In this document: positions 1-6,559 of the stretch, piece after piece
How positions within the stretch are numbered: the stretch's first letter is position 1
Layout: the number at the start of each line of letters is the position of its first letter
Notes under the pieces: model-generated
Seen by the model: the letters and a program-made list of their open reading frames with translations, nothing else
The model's database searches: none
Told to the model about the DNA's origin: nothing
Source: Syntrophomonadaceae bacterium
GTDB taxonomy: Bacteria > Bacillota > Syntrophomonadia > Syntrophomonadales > Syntrophomonadaceae
Direction of reading: 5' to 3'
NCBI GenBank assembly: GCA_028686565.1
Contig: JAQUBU010000027.1
Coordinates: 1 to 15,147, forward strand
DNA: 15,147 bases
Made by a program: the position numbers and the translations under genes

Positions 1-1462
1 TGGTGATATTGTAATCGTAAAGCCTGGGGAGAAGATCCCTGTTGACGGAATTATGACTGAGGGCAGTTCGTCTATTGACGAATCAATGCTTACCGGCGAG
101 AGCCTGCCGGTTGAAAAGAAGGTTGGTGATAATGCTATAGGTGCCACCATCAATAAATTCGGCACTTTCAAATTCAAGGCGACCAAAGTCGGGAAAGATA
201 CGGTATTAGCACAGATAATAAAAATGGTGGAAGATGCTCAGGGATCAAAAGCACCAATACAGAAAATAGCCGATCAGGTTGCAGGAGTCTTTGTACCTGT
301 TGTTATCGGTATAGCAGTTCTCACTTTTGGGGCATGGTATATCGTAGGCGGAGGCTTAACGAAAGCCCTGGTCAGTGCCGTAGCTGTTCTGGTTATAGCC
401 TGTCCCTGTGCCTTAGGTTTGGCAACTCCTACCGCAATAATGGTGGGAACCGGCAAAGGTGCTGAAAATGGCATATTGATTAAAGGCGGAGAACATCTGG
501 AGATGGCCTATAAGCTGAATACTGTGGTACTCGATAAAACCGGTACCATCACCAAAGGTCAGCCAGAGGTAACCGATATTATTTCTTTGGATCAACTGGA
601 TGATGCAGAAATTCTGCATCTTGCAGCCAGGGCAGAGAAGAATTCCGAACATCCGTTGGGTGTTGCGATTTATGATAAAAGCAAAGAGCAGTACGGCCAA
701 GTAAATGACCCCGATAGTTTCGAAGCAATCCCCGGAATGGGTGTAAAAGCGGTTATTGATTCAAAATCTATAATCATAGGGACCAGAAAATTTCTTGCAG
801 ATAAAAATATTGCAGTTCAGCCAATCGAAGCAAAAATAGCTGCCCTGGAAGAACAGGGGAAAACAGCCATGCTTATGGCTGTTGATGATAACCTGGAGGC
901 TATCATAGCAGTAGCGGATACTGTCAAGGAAAGCTCCCGGGAAGCCATCGCTGATTTACAAAAGATGGGGATAGAAGTTTTTATGATCACCGGGGACAAC
1001 CGGCGAACTGCAGATACTATAGCAAAGCAGGTGGGTATAAGCCATGTTCTTGCTGAAGTTTTGCCGGAACATAAAGCCAAGGAGGTCGAAAAACTGAAAG
1101 CGAGTGGCAGAATAGTGGCCATGGTAGGAGACGGTATTAATGATGCCCCCGCTCTGGCAACTGCTGACATAGGTATGGCTATGGGTACTGGGACTGATGT
1201 TGCTATGGCAGCAGCCGATATAACCTTGATGAGAGGTGATTTAAGAACCATACCGGCTGCCATTAGGCTGTCGCGTCAGACTATCAGAAAGATTAAGCAA
1301 AACCTCTTCTGGGCTTTTATCTATAATATCATCGGTATACCATTTGCCGCTCTGGGATTGCTAAATCCAATAATTGCCGGCGGAGCCATGGCTTTCAGTT
1401 CAGTGTCGGTTGTTACCAATTCATTAAGCTTAAAGCGATATGAACCAAACAGGAGAAACTGA
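1..1462 (+). CDS. copA: Copper-exporting P1B-type ATPase, 3' part (5' end outside window)
   Basis: This is the C-terminal part (about 486 residues) of an ATP-driven Cu(I) efflux pump in the cytoplasmic membrane. The reading frame is open to the left edge, starting at base 2, so the N-terminal metal-binding domain and first membrane helices are missing; the ATG at 53 is internal. Seen in order: the actuator TGES (bases 92-103), the intramembrane metal site CPC at 401-409, the phosphorylated Asp in DKTGT at 533-547, the SEHPLG motif of the nucleotide domain, the hinge GDGINDAP near 1127-1150, and a C-terminal helix pair with YN and a MAFSSVSVV segment. CPC together with YN and M-x-x-SS is the signature of the Cu(I) subgroup (P1B-1), known from the family. 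The gene is followed 90 bp later by a CopZ-like chaperone, which supports copper rather than another metal. The stop is TGA at 1460-1462. Confidence 0.95.
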   Translation, partial: GDIVIVKPGEKIPVDGIMTEGSSSIDESMLTGESLPVEKKVGDNAIGATINKFGTFKFKATKVGKDTVLAQIIKMVEDAQGSKAPIQKIADQVAGVFVPVVIGIAVLTFGAWYIVGGGLTKALVSAVAVLVIACPCALGLATPTAIMVGTGKGAENGILIKGGEHLEMAYKLNTVVLDKTGTITKGQPEVTDIISLDQLDDAEILHLAARAEKNSEHPLGVAIYDKSKEQYGQVNDPDSFEAIPGMGVKAVIDSKSIIIGTRKFLADKNIAVQPIEAKIAALEEQGKTAMLMAVDDNLEAIIAVADTVKESSREAIADLQKMGIEVFMITGDNRRTADTIAKQVGISHVLAEVLPEHKAKEVEKLKASGRIVAMVGDGINDAPALATADIGMAMGTGTDVAMAAADITLMRGDLRTIPAAIRLSRQTIRKIKQNLFWAFIYNIIGIPFAALGLLNPIIAGGAMAFSSVSVVTNSLSLKRYEPNRRN

Positions 1463-1552
1463 TATGACGCCAGGAGATAATGTGCAATACAAGAATAAAT
1501 ATTTTAACTGAACTCTGAACTTATTATTCAAAAATAGAAAGGGGTAATATTT

Positions 1553-1765
1553 ATGTCCAGTGAATGCAAAACCTTGAATGTGGAAGGAATGTCATGTAAT
1601 CATTGTGTAAATTCAGTAAAAAACAGCGTGGGATCAATCAGCGGGGTTAATAAAGTTGAAGTTGATTTAGCAGCAAAAAAGGTAACCGTTGAATTCGATG
1701 GGGTGCTGGTAAACATTCAAAGCATTAAAGATACCATTGAAGATGCCGGTTATGATGTGGTTTAG
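1553..1765 (+). CDS. copZ: CopZ-like copper chaperone (HMA domain)
   Basis: A 70-residue protein made of one heavy-metal-associated domain. It should bind Cu(I) in the cytoplasm and hand it to the CopA pump encoded just upstream. The metal loop is GMSCNHC with Cys15 and Cys18, followed by the usual ferredoxin-like pattern ending in DTIEDAGYDV. An extra Cys sits at position 5. The start ATG is preceded by AAAGGGG at a normal distance. The 90-bp gap after copA holds no recognisable terminator, so the two are probably co-transcribed, and a strong hairpin follows the gene. The assignment rests on the motif, the length typical of CopZ (about 68-70 residues) and the neighbour. Confidence 0.93.
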   Translation: MSSECKTLNVEGMSCNHCVNSVKNSVGSISGVNKVEVDLAAKKVTVEFDGVLVNIQSIKDTIEDAGYDVV

Positions 1766-1824
1766 AGAATATTGAATTATAGGAAAGTACATTTAGAGCT
1801 TTGACTATTGAAAAAGTTAAACCC

Positions 1825-1866
1825 AACTCAACTACGCCGGGGAACAGTCTCCGGCATAGTTGAGTT
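1825..1866. terminator. Hairpin terminator between convergent genes
   Basis: Inverted repeat with arms AACTCAACTACGCCGG and CCGGCATAGTTGAGTT. The stem is 16 bp with one imperfect pair (A-C on the plus transcript, a G-U wobble on the minus transcript). It can extend inward to a short ACAG loop. It lies between the stop of copZ (plus) and the stop of the DNRLRE gene (minus), so it probably ends transcription from both sides. The T-rich tail is short on both strands. Confidence 0.75.
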
Positions 1867-1875
1867 TAATACTTC

Positions 1876-2445
1876 TTAGATGGGGGGTCCAACACAGCAG
1901 TTCAGATCATAACAGACCCATAACTTGGGCCAGAGATCAGGGTTGATGAATTCCCGGCTGTAGAATCCTATCAGACTGTTACAGGGTTCATCACATTTTA
2001 ACAATAGACCATTATTTTTATAATAGCCATTATACCAGCTCTGTATTACGAAGGGATCAAGGTCCATGGTAACCTGACCAAAATATCCTGAGGGTATATC
2101 TACATAACCGACGGGAGAATTATAATCCACCAATGGTTTAGTATTCCAGGTTACCTTAAGTTCATCCCAGTAACTTACAACCCGGTAAGCATAGAGTCTG
2201 GTGCAGGATGGTATTTCATTCCGGTAAATATGAAGGAAAAGCTGGTTGGGATCTAAATCACTGTTCGGAGGTACCTGGTTGCAGCTAAGGCTGCATAAAT
2301 CAAACTTGACCAGGGACTGGTATTCATCCACTGCACTTTTATAATTATTGGTGTATAAGTAGGGAACATCTCCAAAATTACTATTAGCATAATACTCTGA
2401 AATATAAGCATCCTTTTCAGGAGTAAAATAAATAAAGGTTGGCAA
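1876..2445 (-). CDS. Small cysteine-rich DNRLRE/CBM96-like domain protein
   Basis: About 189 residues. The N-terminal half resembles DNRLRE (disaggregatase-related, CBM96-like) beta-sandwich domains: KDAYISEYYANSNFGD, then a YLYTNN segment and SLVKFDL. These domains occur in extracellular and surface proteins. The remainder (YRVVSYWDELKVTWNTKP, then the SGYFGQVTMDL region) also fits the family. No signal peptide or membrane segment is visible. There are eight Cys, including CSLSC and a CC pair seven residues from the end, which is unusual for this fold. Start choice: the frame can open at a TTG at 2454, but AAGGAG directly abuts that codon. The TTG at 2445 has the same AAGGAG nine bases upstream and is preferred. 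The gene stands alone, downstream of the fdhD terminator. A surface or spore-layer role is only a guess. Confidence 0.6.
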   Translation of the reverse strand: MPTFIYFTPEKDAYISEYYANSNFGDVPYLYTNNYKSAVDEYQSLVKFDLCSLSCNQVPPNSDLDPNQLFLHIYRNEIPSCTRLYAYRVVSYWDELKVTWNTKPLVDYNSPVGYVDIPSGYFGQVTMDLDPFVIQSWYNGYYKNNGLLLKCDEPCNSLIGFYSREFINPDLWPKLWVCYDLNCCVGPPI

Positions 2446-2562
2446 AATAATCAACTCCTTTCCTTATCTTGGTATATAATACCGGTAAAATTAGTATTGT
2501 GTGACTAATTGTCATGGTTAATTATGGAAAGTGCTAATTGCCAAATAGAATCACAACAATAA

Positions 2563-2598
2563 AAAAGAGCTTATCCCGTTGCCGGGATAAGCTCTTTT
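2563..2598 (-). terminator. Rho-independent terminator downstream of fdhD
   Basis: Perfect 16-bp inverted repeat (AAAAGAGCTTATCCCG and its complement) around a 4-base loop. On the minus strand it is followed by a run of T (TTTTTTATTG). It lies about 125 bp past the fdhD stop and before the DNRLRE gene, so it should end the GGDEF-fdhD transcript. The A/T symmetry allows some activity on the plus strand too. Confidence 0.85.
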
Positions 2599-2679
2599 GG
2601 CTGTTTAATTAATTATCAATGTCTACAGGTTCTTTTGATTCTGGTATATTAGTCTGTTAGCGGCACTAATATCTTCTTA

Positions 2680-2710
2680 TGGCTTAACCTGATAGAGCAG
2701 AAGTTAGCCA
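2680..2710. other. Bulged inverted repeat just past fdhD
   Basis: TGGCTTAAC at 2680-2688 pairs with GTTAGCCA at 2703-2710 with a single T bulge and a 14-base loop. The plus strand continues with TTATTTTTG. It lies 14 bp beyond the fdhD stop codon. It could stabilise the fdhD mRNA end or act as a weak terminator; this is inference from the pairing only. Confidence 0.35.
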
Positions 2711-2723
2711 TTATTTTTGAATT

Positions 2724-3509
2724 TTAAGATATCAGAATTCTTTCCTGGTGACTATATATATTGAACTTCTGGCCGCGGGCAAACCCAACTACGCAAACAT
2801 CCCATTTTTTAGCTAATTGAACTGCTAAAAACATAGCTGCGGAGCGTGATAAAAGAAGAGGAATACCATTACGAGCAATTTTAACCAAAATTTCAGTTGC
2901 TACTCGTCCGCTTAAAACCAAGCATTTGTCATGAAGTGGTATCCGATTTAAAAAAGCATAACCAATTATCTTATCAACTGCATTGTGCCTGCCGATATCT
3001 TCATATTGTACAATAATACCTTTATCGTCAGCCAGAGCGGCACTATGCACACCCCCGGTAAGACGAAAATTATCAGAGTTATCTTCCAAGAGACCAACAA
3101 GATACAGGAGATGTTCAGCTTTAAATTTAGCATCTGAATTCACCGGCTTAATTTGCAAAGCATCTTTCTTTAAATAGGGAACTGATTGGGATTTATCATT
3201 TGTATCACTAACAAACCTTTTATGCGCATTTTTAGACGAAAGCGGTTTAAAACTTTCCAGCCAAAGCATTCCATTTTCTTCTTCATATTTTATATCTTTA
3301 ATCTGTTCTGGAGACTTTAACCAGCCATCATTAATCAAATAACCGATGCCTAATTCCACAGAAGCATCCGGAGAGCAGATTAGAGTTGAGATTTCTTCAC
3401 CGTTTATGAAGATAGTTAAAGGCATCTCTTTAACCAATTTATCATTTTGCGTTAATACTTGCCCATTTTTGTACACAGCAATCTCTTGTTTTTCATAAAG
3501 CAAAGACAA
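2724..3509 (-). CDS. fdhD: FdhD-family formate dehydrogenase accessory protein
   Basis: A 261-residue cytoplasmic protein. FdhD moves sulfur from a cysteine desulfurase to the bis-MGD cofactor so that formate dehydrogenase becomes active (family knowledge). Family blocks seen: EMPLTIFINGEEISTLICSPD (residues 28-48), LTGGVHSAALAD (150-161), EDIGRHNAVDKIIGYA (170-185), LSGRVATEILVKIA (199-212), GIPLLLSRSA and GFARGQKFNIYSHQERI near the end. Length is normal. Odd point: the loop after KRFV (about residues 97-112), where the family usually has one or two conserved Cys, reads SDTNDKSQS with none. The start is TTG at 3509; AGGAAGGAG lies about 12 bases upstream, rather far, but no ATG occurs before residue 29. 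It lies 33 bp downstream of the REC-GGDEF gene, probably in one operon. No formate dehydrogenase gene is in the window. Confidence 0.93.
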   Translation of the reverse strand: MSLLYEKQEIAVYKNGQVLTQNDKLVKEMPLTIFINGEEISTLICSPDASVELGIGYLINDGWLKSPEQIKDIKYEEENGMLWLESFKPLSSKNAHKRFVSDTNDKSQSVPYLKKDALQIKPVNSDAKFKAEHLLYLVGLLEDNSDNFRLTGGVHSAALADDKGIIVQYEDIGRHNAVDKIIGYAFLNRIPLHDKCLVLSGRVATEILVKIARNGIPLLLSRSAAMFLAVQLAKKWDVCVVGFARGQKFNIYSHQERILIS

Positions 3510-3542
3510 TTTAAAAATAGACTCCTTCCTAATGATTTATTC

Positions 3543-4508
3543 TTAAAGCTTACAAACACAATTTCGTCCAGATTCTTTTGCTTGATAGAGAGCATCATCG
3601 GCTTTTTTAAGCAGAGCCTCCCAGTCTTCTTCACTTTCTGCCTTAGGCCGGTAAGTGGCTAAACCAACACTTACGGTTACAATATCTATATTCTGATTCT
3701 GTTCATGTTCTATTGCCAGCTCTCGAACTGAATTAATAATTCTCTCAGCTATTTTAATGGCTTCATCTTCACCGGTTTCGGGAAGTAATACCATGATTTC
3801 TTCTCCTCCATAACGAGCCACAAAGTCAGTAAGGCGACAAGTTTTTTCAATCGCCTCTGCTACCTTCTTCAAAACAATGTCGCATTTTTGATGACCGTAA
3901 AAGTCATTATACTTTTTGAAATGATCCAAATCTATGATAATTATACTGTAAGGTCTTTCATAACGTAGAGAATAATTATGCAATTGAGCAATTTGCTCAT
4001 TAAAGGCTCGTCTATTCCAAATTTGAGTTAATTCATCCTTGCGTGCCAGTTCCTCCAACTTACTATTAAAGTCCATAAGTAATGAAGAATATTTTTCCAA
4101 CTCCTGATTTTTTCTAACTAATTTATCTTCATATTCCTTAAACTGCAAATGTATCTTTATCCTTACGATTGCTTCCCGCAAATGAAATGGTCTGCAAAGA
4201 TAATCAACTGCTCCGGTTTCCAAACCATTTATACCTTCTTCGATATTATCTTTGGATACTAATAAAATAACCGGTATATGTCTGGTGTTTTCATTTGCCT
4301 TTAAATAGTCAAATACTCTATATACATTATTTTCAGGCATTATAAGATCCAGTAAAATAATATCGGGAGGATTATAAGAGACTTCATTAAATAATTCTTT
4401 TCCCTCTATAGCATTTACATCAAAACCCTCTGTTTCCAGAGGAAGTTTAAAGAAATCCCATACAGTTTGATCATCAATTACCAGCAGAACCATTGGGCGG
4501 GGCAGCAT
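3543..4508 (-). CDS. Response regulator with GGDEF domain (diguanylate cyclase)
   Basis: A 321-residue protein: an N-terminal receiver domain (about 5-118), a helical linker likely to be a coiled coil (about 120-155) and a GGDEF domain (about 156-319). The receiver has the acidic pair D12/D13, phospho-acceptor D54 in LLDLIMP and S85. The usual Lys of the KPF motif is Arg (R106 in CRPF). The GGDEF domain has DELTQIWNRRAF, D193 in IIDLDHFKKYND, and active-site GGEEI at 234-238. The inhibitory I-site RxxD is intact (R225-D228), so product-inhibited synthesis of c-di-GMP is expected. Start ATG at 4508 has GGAGGTGA seven bases upstream. It is the first gene of a likely two-gene operon with fdhD; no partner kinase is seen. 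GGEEI in place of GGEEF is a mild variation and activity is likely but unproven. Confidence 0.93.
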   Translation of the reverse strand: MLPRPMVLLVIDDQTVWDFFKLPLETEGFDVNAIEGKELFNEVSYNPPDIILLDLIMPENNVYRVFDYLKANENTRHIPVILLVSKDNIEEGINGLETGAVDYLCRPFHLREAIVRIKIHLQFKEYEDKLVRKNQELEKYSSLLMDFNSKLEELARKDELTQIWNRRAFNEQIAQLHNYSLRYERPYSIIIIDLDHFKKYNDFYGHQKCDIVLKKVAEAIEKTCRLTDFVARYGGEEIMVLLPETGEDEAIKIAERIINSVRELAIEHEQNQNIDIVTVSVGLATYRPKAESEEDWEALLKKADDALYQAKESGRNCVCKL

Positions 4509-4598
4509 TTCTTCACCTCCAATTCATATTAATCATAAACATATATTAACATTGATAAAAACCATACTATCTTCATAACATAAAATACTATATCTAAT

Positions 4599-4618
4599 TT
4601 ATAAGCATATGCTTATAA
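4599..4618. promoter_or_regulatory. Perfect 20-bp palindrome, candidate operator
   Basis: TTATAAGCATATGCTTATAA reads identically on both strands. It lies 91 bp upstream of the REC-GGDEF start in a long intergenic region, a position suited to an operator for the GGDEF-fdhD operon. No matching regulator family is recognised. Confidence 0.5.
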
Positions 4619-4824
4619 TATATTCGACAGTTGTAAATGAGATATAGATATTATTTCAGTATTACATAGGAATTACCGGAACCATTGTCTATGATACAAT
4701 AGATTATGTCATCTATCTATAGTAGTCTTTGTTATAACTTCCACATAATTTACTGTGTTATGAATTAATATCCGATAATATTAAATCATTTTTAAAAAGG
4801 GTTTATAATTGGTCTTATCGAATT

Positions 4825-4921
4825 TATTACGAGGTGAAAATATGTCCCCCTGCTTCTTTAAGCGGTCGGTTCTAATCTCCGTTTCGCTGCAGGCTTTGTT
4901 GAAACTGCTCCGCAGTTTCTT
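4825..4921 (+). repeat. Dispersed intergenic repeat, copy A
   Basis: Two blocks recur in the same order and orientation at 6345-6474. Block 1 (4825-4868) contains AAAATATGTCCCCC followed by CTTCTTTAAGCGG. Block 2 (4895-4921) starts TTTGTTGAAACT and ends CAGTTTCTT, with 24 of 27 bases matching copy B. In this copy block 2 also forms a hairpin, GAAACTGC/GCAGTTTC around TCC. The blocks are about 26 bp apart here and about 57 bp apart in copy B. It may be a remnant or non-autonomous mobile unit; no transposase is near, so this is inference. Confidence 0.6.
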
Positions 4922-4928
4922 TAGATAC

Positions 4929-4957
4929 TTGAAGTTTATTAAAAATACATATATTAC
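4929..4957 (+). promoter_or_regulatory. Possible pssA promoter
   Basis: TTGAAG (4929-4934), 17 bp, then TATTAC (4952-4957): each hexamer matches the vegetative consensus at four of six positions. The -10 overlaps a 13-bp palindrome ATTACAATGTAAT (4953-4965), which could be an operator. Weak, sequence-only evidence. Confidence 0.3.
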
Positions 4958-4997
4958 AATGTAATTAAGGAATATATTTTGAAAGGAAAGATAATAA

Positions 4998-5513
4998 TTG
5001 CTGGATTTGGTTACAAAAAGCTGTGCCAATGCGTTAACTCTAACGAATTTAGTATTTGGATCAGGCGCAATTGTCGCTGTTCAGAATCAAAATTATAAAT
5101 TGGCAGGTATACTAATATTATGTGCGGTTTTTATGGATGGTATGGATGGTAAAATAGCCCGTAAATTAGGTTCAACTTCGGAACTGGGCAAGGAACTTGA
5201 TTCTCTTTGTGATTTAGTGTCCTTCGGAGTTGCACCTGCAGTCTTGCTTTACGCTCAGGTTCTTGGCAGCAGCTTTCATCTGTTTGGATTGCTGGCTGCT
5301 ATGTTTTATATTGTATGTGGAGCCCTGCGACTTGCCCGGTTTAATGTATTGAATATTCATGATTATTTCGTAGGGGTCCCAATTACTATAGCAGGTCTTA
5401 TACTGGCCCTATTATCTCTCTTGGCTGGCAGTATTGCCCCCATAGTTTTATTTGTGAGCATTTTTATTCTTTCCTTACTGATGATTAGTAACTTTAAGGT
5501 CCCTAAGTTCTAA
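4998..5513 (+). CDS. pssA: CDP-diacylglycerol-serine O-phosphatidyltransferase
   Basis: A 171-residue integral membrane enzyme that makes phosphatidylserine from CDP-diacylglycerol and serine, the precursor of phosphatidylethanolamine. The CDP-alcohol phosphatidyltransferase signature DG-x2-AR-x8-G-x3-D-x3-D is complete: DGKIAR (residues 50-55), then G64, D68 and D72 in GKELDSLCD. It is followed by VSFGVAPA, typical of PssA, and by RLARFNV and FVGVPIT. Several hydrophobic helices alternate through the C-terminal half. Length fits the short Gram-positive type. The start is TTG at 4998, with AAAGGAAAG about ten bases upstream; no ATG is available before the first conserved helix. No decarboxylase (psd) gene is in view. 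It lies 36 bp before the NUDIX gene, a likely operon. Confidence 0.93.
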   Translation: MLDLVTKSCANALTLTNLVFGSGAIVAVQNQNYKLAGILILCAVFMDGMDGKIARKLGSTSELGKELDSLCDLVSFGVAPAVLLYAQVLGSSFHLFGLLAAMFYIVCGALRLARFNVLNIHDYFVGVPITIAGLILALLSLLAGSIAPIVLFVSIFILSLLMISNFKVPKF

Positions 5514-5549
5514 TACTCATAACAAATGTAAGGAGGAAGCGGCATTTAT

Positions 5550-6164
5550 ATGATTGAAGACAGAATAGCTGCTATTGCTGGAAGGAAACGCCGAATTCTA
5601 GGTTATGAAGACTATTATAAAACCGCAGTTATATTACCCTTGGTTATTCACCAGGGGGAACTTTGTGTATTATTTGAAAAGAGATCAGCTGAATTAAACA
5701 TACAACCTGGAGAAATATGTTTTCCAGGCGGTGGAATTGAATCAAGCGATGATGATGCAATGAGTGCAGCAATAAGGGAATGCTGTGAGGAATTGGGCAT
5801 GGCCCCTGTTGACATTGAAATGGTAGGTCCATTGGATTATTTTGTTAGCCCTTTTAATGTAATTGTATATCCTTATGTAGCTAAACTTAATAACATTAAT
5901 AATATCAAGCCTAACCATGATGAAGTTGAATATGTTTTCTATGTTCCATTGCAATTTTTATTAAATGTTAAACCACCCAAAGCTAAGCTTGAGTTTAAGG
6001 CTGTTTTCTCCGAAGGTTATCCATTAGATCTTATACCTAACGGCAAAGACTATCCGTTCCGGAAAGCTAATTTCCCTCAGTACTTCTACCTCTGGGAAAA
6101 TGAAGTAATTTGGGGACTCACTGCTCGAATATTGTATCACTTTCTTAACCTTTTAAAAGATTAA
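5550..6164 (+). CDS. NUDIX hydrolase, CoA pyrophosphatase (NudL/YeaB-like)
   Basis: A 204-residue soluble hydrolase. The segment VLFEKRSAELNIQPGE, then ICFPGGG (residues 40-62), matches the extra motif that marks NUDIX CoA pyrophosphatases just before the NUDIX box. The box follows as G62-x5-D68-x7-R76-E77-x2-E80-E81-x-G83, with Asp in place of the first Glu. Such enzymes cleave CoA or its derivatives to 4'-phosphopantetheine and 3',5'-ADP. The C-terminal half (PFNVIVYPYV, then DEVEYVFYVPL) fits the same group. Start ATG at 5550 has AAGGAGG upstream, about 13 bases away, a long spacing. Downstream lies a good terminator. The pairing with pssA suggests co-transcription, but no shared pathway is obvious. 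Confidence 0.85.
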   Translation: MIEDRIAAIAGRKRRILGYEDYYKTAVILPLVIHQGELCVLFEKRSAELNIQPGEICFPGGGIESSDDDAMSAAIRECCEELGMAPVDIEMVGPLDYFVSPFNVIVYPYVAKLNNINNIKPNHDEVEYVFYVPLQFLLNVKPPKAKLEFKAVFSEGYPLDLIPNGKDYPFRKANFPQYFYLWENEVIWGLTARILYHFLNLLKD

Positions 6165-6236
6165 CAGCTAACCTATAAATTGCAGATAATGTTTTGCTTG
6201 ACAGACCGAATACAAAGATTAAACAGCAAGATCTTA

Positions 6237-6286
6237 AAAAGCCAACTCTATCGAAATACCAAAGTGCCTCGATAGGGCTGGCTTTT
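6237..6286 (+). terminator. Rho-independent terminator after the pssA-NUDIX unit
   Basis: AAAAGCCAACTCTATCGA (6237-6254) pairs with TCGATAGGGCTGGCTTTT (6269-6286). This is an 18-bp stem with one mismatch and one G-U pair and a 14-base loop, ending in TTTT. It lies 72 bp past the NUDIX stop. Confidence 0.8.
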
Positions 6287-6344
6287 AAACTTTCAGTAGC
6301 AAAGGGCTTTGCTTCGCTTTTCGCTCCACATAAGCCCTTTATGG

Positions 6345-6474
6345 TATAACGAGATAAAAATATGTCCCCCCCACTTCTTTAAACGGCCTGGATACTGGTA
6401 ACAAAACAGGGGGAGGGTTATAAGAGGCGCTGCCTTGTTGCAGCAGTTTTGTTGAAACTACTGCACAGTTTCTT
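6345..6474 (+). repeat. Dispersed intergenic repeat, copy B
   Basis: Second copy of the repeat at 4825-4921. Block 1 (6345-6387) reads TATAACGAGATAAAAATATG, then a run of C, then ACTTCTTTAAACGG. Block 2 (6448-6474) is TTTGTTGAAACT to CAGTTTCTT. Here the foldback differs: TGCAGCAGTTT (6439-6449) pairs with AAACTACTGCA around a TGTTG loop, an 11-bp stem with one wobble. The inter-block spacer holds extra G-rich sequence not present in copy A. Confidence 0.6.
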
Positions 6475-6559
6475 CTGGTGCTTAATCCGCACCTCGCCGC
6501 ACCGCTTAAAAATAATGTTAGACTTACTTTTTTAAATCGGCCCGGTTAGTACTTAAGGG

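Larger units (their letters stand above)
4509..4997. other. 489-bp AT-rich divergent intergenic region
   Basis: No credible gene is seen here. The region separates the divergent REC-GGDEF (minus) and pssA (plus) genes and should hold both promoters. It contains a perfect 20-bp palindrome (4599-4618), several short inverted repeats (for example CATAA/TTATG near 4743-4761), one copy of a dispersed repeat (4825-4921) and a possible pssA promoter. A minus-strand open frame covering 4781-5029 lacks family resemblance and overlaps the pssA start. Confidence 0.7.
6165..6559. other. 395-bp intergenic region between convergent genes
   Basis: No gene is seen. In order it holds the terminator at 6237-6286, a second hairpin with arms AAAGGGCTT (6301-6309) and AAGCCCTTT (6332-6340) around a 22-base loop rich in GCTTCGC-like bases, repeat copy B (6345-6474), and a small hairpin GGTGC/GCACC (6477-6493). 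The density of repeats suggests an insertion-tolerant site. Confidence 0.65.

Noticed and set aside
817..1263. 148-codon open frame antisense to copA
   Set aside because: A complementary-strand shadow of a strongly conserved ATPase, rich in Ala/Ser/Ile as expected from reading that region backwards, with no ribosome binding site noted.
4781..5029. Minus-strand open frame of 82 codons
   Set aside because: It runs through repeat copy A and the pssA start, resembles no family, and its sequence is not preserved in repeat copy B.
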